This document shows positions 58,632 through 64,000 of a DNA stretch of 64,000 nucleotides, piece by piece (within the stretch, counting starts at the first letter, position 1; the number at the start of each line of letters is the position of its first letter). Location of the stretch: positions 496,001 to 560,000 of the forward strand of contig NZ_SHLA01000001.1 of NCBI RefSeq assembly GCF_004217565.1. The letters are read 5' to 3'. The DNA comes from Zhihengliuella halotolerans. Its GTDB lineage: Bacteria; Actinomycetota; Actinomycetes; Actinomycetales; Micrococcaceae. Under the pieces are notes generated by a model. It ran no database searches. It was not told the origin of the DNA and was given only the letters and a program-made list of their open reading frames with translations. A program made the translations under genes and the position numbers.

Positions 58632-59545
58632 CAGCCGTTCCCCTGAACATTGGAGCCGTACTCCACCTGATCGCGAGTGAGGTCGCGGTAGACGTCTTCG
58701 AGGCTTCTGGGTACGACACCGATCTCGGTGAGCACGATGCCGTTGCGAGAGGCACGTTCGGCGATTTCCTCGCTGGTTAGCCCGACGACCTCGATGGTGC
58801 CTGCGTCCGTCATCTCTCGTGTGACCTGCTCGCCGACGAGAACTTCCATGAGTTTCACCGCACGCGTGGTGCGCACCCGGATTCGATCGGGCTGGTCGAC
58901 TAGCTCAGCTAGCGGCTTGTCGGCGATGATCCGGCCTTTGCCGATGATCACGACGTGATCCGCGATCAGCGAGAGCTCGCTGAGAAGATGCGACGACAGC
59001 AGTACGGTGCGTCCTTCGCGGCTGAGCGACTTGAGGAGATTTCGGATCCAGATAACTCCGTCGGGATCGAGTCCGTTCACGGGCTCATCAAGGATCAGTG
59101 TGTGCGGGTCTCCGAGGAGCGCGACGGCAAGGCCCAAGCGCTGCCCCATACCAAGGGAGAACCCACCGACCTTCTTGCCGGCAACGCTCGATAGACCGGT
59201 AATGCCGATCACTTCGTCAATGCGCGACTTCGGCAGGCGGTGAGTTGCCGCGATCCAGCGAAGATGCTGGTAGGCGGTTCGAGACCGGTGCGCTGCTTTC
59301 GCATCCAGCAGCGTTCCCACTTGTCGCAGGGGTGCAGCAAGCTCCCGATACGGGCGGCCGTCGATGAAGCCTTGGCCGCTGGTGGGACGGTCCAGGCCGA
59401 CCAGGCTGCGCATCGTGGTCGATTTGCCTGCACCGTTCGGGCCGAGGAAGCCGGTGACCGTTCCGGGCTGGATCTCGAATGAGACGTCATGGATGGCGTA
59501 CTTGCTTCCGTATCGCTTAGTCAGGCCATCGGCAACGATCGTCAT
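58631..59545 (-). CDS. ABC transporter ATPase, BcrA/LanF type
   Basis: 304 residues, ATG 59545 with AGGAG upstream. Walker A GPNGAGKST, Q-loop region LDAKAAHRSRTAYQHL, signature FSLGMGQRLG (S-L-G-M form usual for LanF/BcrA), Walker B LILDEPVNGLD, H-loop LSSHLLSEL. The C-terminal part (RTTRAVKLMEVL) suits the bacitracin/lantibiotic immunity group. It serves the two permeases after it. Confidence 0.9.
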   Translation of the reverse strand: MTIVADGLTKRYGSKYAIHDVSFEIQPGTVTGFLGPNGAGKSTTMRSLVGLDRPTSGQGFIDGRPYRELAAPLRQVGTLLDAKAAHRSRTAYQHLRWIAATHRLPKSRIDEVIGITGLSSVAGKKVGGFSLGMGQRLGLAVALLGDPHTLILDEPVNGLDPDGVIWIRNLLKSLSREGRTVLLSSHLLSELSLIADHVVIIGKGRIIADKPLAELVDQPDRIRVRTTRAVKLMEVLVGEQVTREMTDAGTIEVVGLTSEEIAERASRNGIVLTEIGVVPRSLEDVYRDLTRDQVEYGSNVQGNG

Positions 59546-59676
59546 CTGGCACTCCTTCTCTCGTGGCTTGTGCAGCGATGTCCCGCCACATTCACCACGT
59601 TATGAAAGTGCGCGTGTCGTCCGATGCCACCCCAGGGTTGAGAATTTGATGAAACCGGAACAGGACGCCTGAACTG

Positions 59677-61017
59677 CTACAGAGATTGTTCGGGCGACGC
59701 CAGGACACGGGTCAACACCGGTCTGGTCGCCTGGACAGCGGCAAACACGAAGAGAACGCCGAGAACGAGGAGCAGGACGACGCCTAGGATAAAAAGCGGT
59801 GAAGAGGCCAGCGAGATCACCACGACCATGAACATCAGCGCCGTGCTAAGAGCCGCCGCTCCGATGGCAGCGACGCTGAGGGGAATCCACACCGCCCTCC
59901 TGCGAGCAGACTGCATGAGGTCCCCAGAGACACCGATACGATTCAAAGCCACATAGGTCGCCCGGCGGTCCAGAATTTCGGCGGCCTGGGTGATTCCAAC
60001 CGAGCAGCCGACAATGAGAAATGCGGTGACCGTAGCGATCACGGCCGCCGTCCGGAAATCGGCGAAGAGCATCAGCTCCGCTGACCCCACGGCATCCGAG
60101 TTCATCGCGATGGTGTTCAGATAGCCGAGCACGGAGCCGGCTGGCACCACGATGAAAGTTGCGATGCCGACCGGGCCAACCTGCCGCCAGGCGGCCTTGG
60201 GATCCTCGAGCACGCTACGCGAGGCGAGAATGTGTTCCAGTCTTGTCGCGCTTCGAAGCCGCAGCCAGGCGATCCAGCTGGTGAGCACCGGGCCGGTTAG
60301 GTTCATCGCAGTCATGATCGCGCTGAGCGCGATGACGTAGCCGATAGCTATACCCGTAGCACCCCAGTTCTGGCCGACGAGCTGCATCACCACGAGTCCA
60401 ACGATGATGACACCGATGCCGACGAGAAGCTCACGCACTCGTGCGCCGCGCGGGGTCGCGTGGATCCGCACTTCAAGAGGGCTCACCTCGACGCGTCGAA
60501 GACCTGAGACGACGATCGCTACGACGAGGAGTTCGACGAGGGCCGTGACGCCGAGAATAGCCTGCCAGGGCAACCATGCATCGCCCGGGAGGACTGTCTT
60601 GCCCTGCAGCGGGATGAGAGCCAGCAACGGTGCTGTGGCGAAGTACACGAGGGTCCCCGCGAGGATGCCGAGAGCAGCGATAGTGGCCATCTCGGCAATG
60701 CCAAGTCTGCGCAGCAGTCCCGAGCTCGCGCCGAGCAGCCGGAGCGTAGAGAGCCGGTCGTCGCGTCGCCTGGTCGAGAGCCGTGTCGCAGCGTTGACCA
60801 GCGAGACCAGAGGCACCACGAGGAACACCATCAGCGCGCCGCCGAGCAGTGCGTACGCCCTGAAGGCGTTGTCAGGCACAGCCCACAACCGCAGCACGAT
60901 TGACATCGTGCCGAGAGTCACTGTCGTGACAACAGTGAACCCTGCAGCCGGCAACAGGACGGCATTCATACCGAGCCGTGAAGGTCGCAGCAGCATCCGA
61001 AACAATCCGATGTTCAT
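59677..61017 (-). CDS. FtsX-like ABC permease
   Basis: 446 residues with about ten membrane helices in two FtsX-like halves and a short outer domain. LSTRRRDDRLSTLRLLGASSG is the characteristic cytoplasmic segment, and RRATYVALNRIGVS its counterpart in the second half. ATG overlaps the ATPase stop (ATGA). The pair resembles peptide-antibiotic detoxification modules or MacB/LolD-type systems. No ribosomal site needed given the coupling. Confidence 0.85.
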   Translation of the reverse strand: MNIGLFRMLLRPSRLGMNAVLLPAAGFTVVTTVTLGTMSIVLRLWAVPDNAFRAYALLGGALMVFLVVPLVSLVNAATRLSTRRRDDRLSTLRLLGASSGLLRRLGIAEMATIAALGILAGTLVYFATAPLLALIPLQGKTVLPGDAWLPWQAILGVTALVELLVVAIVVSGLRRVEVSPLEVRIHATPRGARVRELLVGIGVIIVGLVVMQLVGQNWGATGIAIGYVIALSAIMTAMNLTGPVLTSWIAWLRLRSATRLEHILASRSVLEDPKAAWRQVGPVGIATFIVVPAGSVLGYLNTIAMNSDAVGSAELMLFADFRTAAVIATVTAFLIVGCSVGITQAAEILDRRATYVALNRIGVSGDLMQSARRRAVWIPLSVAAIGAAALSTALMFMVVVISLASSPLFILGVVLLLVLGVLFVFAAVQATRPVLTRVLASPEQSL

Positions 61018-61730
61018 GACGTCACCCGGACGTCCGAGATCACACGCCCGTCGCTCATGCGCGCGATGCGACTGCAGCGCCTGGCGACGGACTCGTCGTG
61101 GGTGACCATCACGAGAGCACGATGTTGCCGTACCGTGCTCGCCAGCAGGAGCTCGAGTACATCACCGGCCGTGTGGGAGTCCAGCGCACCGGTGGGTTCG
61201 TCGGCGAAGACGACGCTCGCATTCGAGACGATCGCCCGGGCAATGGCGATCCGCTGAGCCTGACCGCCGGAGAGCTGCCCGATACGGCGGTCATCGAGCC
61301 CGCCAAGACCCACCTGAGCCAGCAGCTGCCCTGCCCTCGCGATGGCGTCACTGGGGGAGAGCCTATCGACCATGAGCGGCACCGCCACATTCTCCGCGGC
61401 ATTGAGCTCATCAAGAAGCAGTCCCTGCTGGAACACGAAGCCGAACTCTCTTGCTCGCAGCGCGGCACGGGTTTCGTCGTCGAGAAGCACGAGGTTTTGC
61501 ACGCCCTCCTGACCGGCGTACGTCACCTCCCCTGCATTCGGGAGGGTGATTCCTGCGAGGGTTTGAAGAAGCGTGGACTTGCCGCAGCCTGAGGGGCCCA
61601 TCACGGCGAGGGACTCGCCCGCCCGGACCTCCAGCGTTACGCCCTGAAGAGCAGCAGTGTCCCCGTAGCTCTTGAACACGGAAGAGGCACGAAGTACTTG
61701 TCGGCCGTTGGTGGGTTGGTCTCCAACCAT
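61014..61730 (-). CDS. ABC transporter ATPase, LolD/MacB-type
   Basis: 238 residues from ATG 61730. Walker A GPSGCGKST, signature LSGGQAQRIAIARA, Walker B VVFADEPTGALD, H-loop MVTHDESVA. The ADEPTGALD wording is typical of the LolD/MacB/BceA group. Works with the FtsX-like permease directly downstream. About 140 bases after the regulator, same strand. Confidence 0.9.
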   Translation of the reverse strand: MVGDQPTNGRQVLRASSVFKSYGDTAALQGVTLEVRAGESLAVMGPSGCGKSTLLQTLAGITLPNAGEVTYAGQEGVQNLVLLDDETRAALRAREFGFVFQQGLLLDELNAAENVAVPLMVDRLSPSDAIARAGQLLAQVGLGGLDDRRIGQLSGGQAQRIAIARAIVSNASVVFADEPTGALDSHTAGDVLELLLASTVRQHRALVMVTHDESVARRCSRIARMSDGRVISDVRVTS

Positions 61731-61871
61731 GTCCTGCTCACGATCCTCTGGTCGTCCGTCTGGGCAAGCCCTGAGGGGAACGCCCGTCCATCGACCATAG
61801 CCAGAACAGCACATGCGCACCGACCACCCTGGGGTTGATATCCGAGGGCTCTGTGGTGAGTGAGGATTGGG

Positions 61872-62564
61872 TTACAGTGCCGGATCAATGTCGCGATGCA
61901 AGGACTGTTCGCGAGCGAGGATGACTGCCTGCACCCTGTCGCGCAGATCGAGCTTGGCGAAGATGCGATTCACGTGTGTCTTCACCGTTGCCGCCGACAG
62001 GAAGAACAGATCACTGATTTCCTGGTTCGAAAGTCCACGGCCGATGCAGGAGAGAACCTCAATTTCCCGCGGGCTCAGACGATCCAGACGCTCGTCACGC
62101 GAGGACACGGTTCCACTCGGTTCATCCGGAGTGACGAAGGCGTCGATAAGTCGCCGCGTGATCCGGGGCTCGACGACGGCATCCCCCTGCGAGACGACAC
62201 GCACGGCGTTGATGAGTGTGTCGGGCGTCGCGCTCTTGAGCAGGAATGCGCTCGCGCCCGCCTGCAGGCTACCGAACGCGTACCGGTCCAGATCAAAGGT
62301 GGTGAGCACAACGACTCGGACAGCGCTCGAGGCACCGGTAATCAGACGGGTCGCTTCAATGCCGTCCATGCCAGGCATCCGCACATCCATCAGCACAACA
62401 TCTGGCTTGAGCGCCTCGACCTGCGCAATCGCCTCCTCGCCTGTGGCCGCTTCGCCGACCACCGTGATGTCATCCACACTGTTCAGGACGAGTCGATTAC
62501 CGAGGCGAGACCGTTCGTGATCATCAACGATCAAGACGTTGATCTGCTCCTCGCTTGCTGTCAC
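61872..62564 (-). CDS. NarL/LuxR-family response regulator
   Basis: 230 residues from GTG 62564. Receiver with VLIVDDHERS, acceptor Asp in LMDVRMPGMDG, LLKSATP, and C-terminal HTH DRLSPREIEVLSCIGRGLSNQEISDLFFLSAATVKTHVNRIF. It overlaps by four bases (GTGA) the stop of a truncated ABC exporter, so it was once translationally coupled to it. Partner of the kinase at 55.7-56.9 kb, with two ABC transporters between. Confidence 0.93.
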   Translation of the reverse strand: MTASEEQINVLIVDDHERSRLGNRLVLNSVDDITVVGEAATGEEAIAQVEALKPDVVLMDVRMPGMDGIEATRLITGASSAVRVVVLTTFDLDRYAFGSLQAGASAFLLKSATPDTLINAVRVVSQGDAVVEPRITRRLIDAFVTPDEPSGTVSSRDERLDRLSPREIEVLSCIGRGLSNQEISDLFFLSAATVKTHVNRIFAKLDLRDRVQAVILAREQSLHRDIDPAL

Positions 62565-62821
62565 GATCGCTGCACCTCCAGGTCGACGTCCTCACTCGAT
62601 ATTCCCACAAGGAGAAGCTGTTGTCGTGCTGTCTCAAGATAGAACTCATTCTTTCCAAGGAGCTCAGCGTGTGTGCCGACGTCCTCGACTACACCGTCGC
62701 GCATAACAATGATCTGATCGCTGTCTACGATGGTCGCCAAACGGTGAGCGACGATGAGTTGAGTCGTTTCCGGGCCTACCGCTGAAAGAGCCCGCTGCAT
62801 CAATGCCTCGTTCTGACTGTC
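62561..62821 (-). pseudogene. C-terminal remnant of an ABC exporter (MsbA/LanT type)
   Basis: About 86 residues: DSQNEALMQRAL (the D-loop just after Walker B), IVAHRLATIVDSDQIIVMRDG (H-loop) and VGTHAELLGKNEFYLETARQ. The Walker A, signature, Walker B and membrane domain are all absent upstream, where the sequence stops matching near 62821. Without them it cannot bind ATP. Overlap with the regulator start shows it was the gene ahead of it. Confidence 0.7.
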
Positions 62822-63371
62822 GATCTGAGACGTTTGTGGAGGCGATCGTTGGCGTGCAAAGGGCTTGGAACGATGGGCTAAATGAGGAAAGGCCTGTTCT
62901 TGCACATGTCACTACTCGGCGAGGATGGGATGGATTTATGTCATTGTGGTTCTGCTTTTCATCGCTAGGCGCGTTTCGGTGGCATAAGTTGCCCGCGCGG
63001 GACGGATGGAAGCAGCGCCGAATTGCATGGCAACACCGCCAGCTTGTGCGGACTGATCCGATGGAAGCCGACGTTGCGGCGGGTAGGAAAGTCGCCGTCC
63101 GCGCTACGCAATCCCCAGCCGAGCGGTGGCTGGAGTAGGAGCTTCACGACGTCGTCTGGAAACTCGCCGAATTGTCACGAGAACTGAATGATCTTGGCGA
63201 CTTCGCGAGGGGGGCTCACTCGTCCGATCAGGTTTGAGAGCCTTGAACGAATTTCGGAATGCTGACGGAAATCAGGCGTGGTCTGAGCCCACGATCGGCG
63301 GACTGTCCGGAAGGTTTCGTCATACGTGAGGGTCTGGGCCTTGTTTCAGAGGTTGCTTCGTGTGGGCATGC
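62822..63371. other. Gene-poor stretch between the exporter remnant and att copy 3
   Basis: No convincing gene on either strand. A minus-strand frame at 62965-63147 (60 codons, ending at a stop) is short and matches nothing I know; frames on the other strand have mixed codon use. A GGACTGTCCGG-type word near 63298 could be the end of a lost insertion sequence, but no partner repeat was found. Confidence 0.4.
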
Positions 63372-63392
63372 GGTGGAGTTCCGCTTCAACGT
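63372..63392 (+). other. Direct repeat copy 3 of the ychF end
   Basis: Identical over 21 bases to the ychF copy at 51618-51638, then C and TAG (63394-63396). In the ychF frame it again reads VEFRFNV and a stop. It closes the larger module. Confidence 0.75.
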
Positions 63393-63498
63393 CTAGTCAC
63401 GTTCCGCTTGAGCCATTAGTTCGGTACCGGATCTCACTAGGTGCGATCCGGTACCCTCAGGCGCGGCGTCAAACGTCGAATCACCCGGGCACGCAGGT

Positions 63499-63999
63499 TT
63501 AGCGGAAGATTCGGCTTATCGCGCTCCCGCTCTGGAACAGGCTGATCCATACGAGGAATTTCTCGATAGGGCGTAGGGGAAGTGCAAGGAGTCTCCGCCA
63601 CCCTCGGCGTCGCGCCCACGACTTGATGATCTGGACCTGGGTGCCACCGATCGTGCTCGTCAGGGCGAACTCAGTTACGACAGGATTACTTCGCGCGGCA
63701 TCCGGGTATCCGAAGCTCCAAGCGATTGTTCCCGGGGGGTGCGCGGTGACGAGTTCAATGCTGCGGCGACGGAACTGAGGCTTGATCTTCGCCGGCTTCC
63801 CGTTCGGGTAGTTCGTTGGGGCGGTTCCTTCCCAGGTTGTGCCTGGTGTCGGGTCTTGACTGGTCTGATCGACCACGCCGATGCTGGACTCCCACTCTGG
63901 GATACGTGTGGGGTCCGCAAGAAGGGTCCATACGTCGTCAATCGGCGCGGGAACGAAGGTCTCGACGGACCCTGCGGTCCTGCTCTTCACCTTTTTCAT
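63499..63999 (-). CDS. SRPBCC/START-fold protein, 5' end near the window edge
   Basis: 166 residues if it starts at ATG 63999; it may extend past the edge. VETFVPAPIDDVWTLLADPTRIPEWESSIGVV opens the polyketide-cyclase/START fold, with the central strands RSIELVTAHPPGTIAWSFG and a basic C-terminus (SWARRRGWRRLLALPL) that could touch a membrane. Such proteins bind hydrophobic ligands. No function assigned. Confidence 0.7.
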   Translation of the reverse strand: MKKVKSRTAGSVETFVPAPIDDVWTLLADPTRIPEWESSIGVVDQTSQDPTPGTTWEGTAPTNYPNGKPAKIKPQFRRRSIELVTAHPPGTIAWSFGYPDAARSNPVVTEFALTSTIGGTQVQIIKSWARRRGWRRLLALPLRPIEKFLVWISLFQSGSAISRIFR

Positions 64000-64000
64000 C

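Overview
High-GC actinobacterial chromosome, most likely Micrococcaceae (Arthrobacter / Citricoccus / Zhihengliuella type). The evidence is GC-rich wobble positions, frequent GTG starts, TANNNT boxes 6-8 bases before start codons, and the order guaB - guaB3 - glpD - SURF1/DUF3817 - guaA. No rRNA, tRNA or CRISPR array was seen. From base 1 to about 51.6 kb the window is ordinary core genome; from 51.6 kb to the end it is a lower-GC accessory region with several broken genes.

1-10.2 kb: arabinan / pentose use. A large secreted GH51 enzyme (cut by the left edge) and a secreted GH43-type enzyme are followed by a complete ChvE-GguA-GguB sugar importer behind a LacI-type operator. 10.3-22.2 kb: an acyltransferase-SGNH membrane enzyme, then purine and respiratory genes (guaB, guaB3, glpD, a fused SURF1-DUF3817 gene, guaA) with a GNAT and a BtrH-like protein between them. 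22.4-30.8 kb: a 1284-residue helicase/nuclease-like protein whose active-site motifs are all altered, a CpaB-like SAF protein, an FmdB zinc ribbon, 5-formyl-THF cyclo-ligase, a RimJ-type acetyltransferase, a two-helix membrane protein and an APH-fold kinase.

31-51.6 kb: an exported protein ending in 26 aspartates runs tail to tail into a TPR - sensor kinase - response regulator operon. Then come an Lrp/AsnC regulator divergent from an MFS carrier, NUDIX plus betaine-binding lipoprotein, AlaA-type aminotransferase, PPK2, xseAB divergent from ispH, a DASS carboxylate carrier behind a perfect CRP/GlxR-type site, a four-gene ABC / two-component operon, rmuC and ychF.

51.6-64 kb: the last 21 bases of ychF (coding for its final residues) recur at 53.43 and 63.37 kb as direct repeats. 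They divide the region into a 1.8 kb module (SDR oxidoreductase / TetR pair) and a 9.9 kb module. The second module holds a broken N-6 methylase-type gene, transposase scraps, a DUF1648 membrane protein and an operon of NarL regulator, two ABC transporters and a sensor kinase. The first gene of that operon, a peptide-exporter-like ABC protein, survives only as its C-terminal tail. I read this as tandem integration at the 3' end of ychF, the larger element carrying the immunity and sensing half of a bacteriocin-type locus that lost its synthesis half. No integrase lies in the window. A START/SRPBCC protein runs to the right edge.
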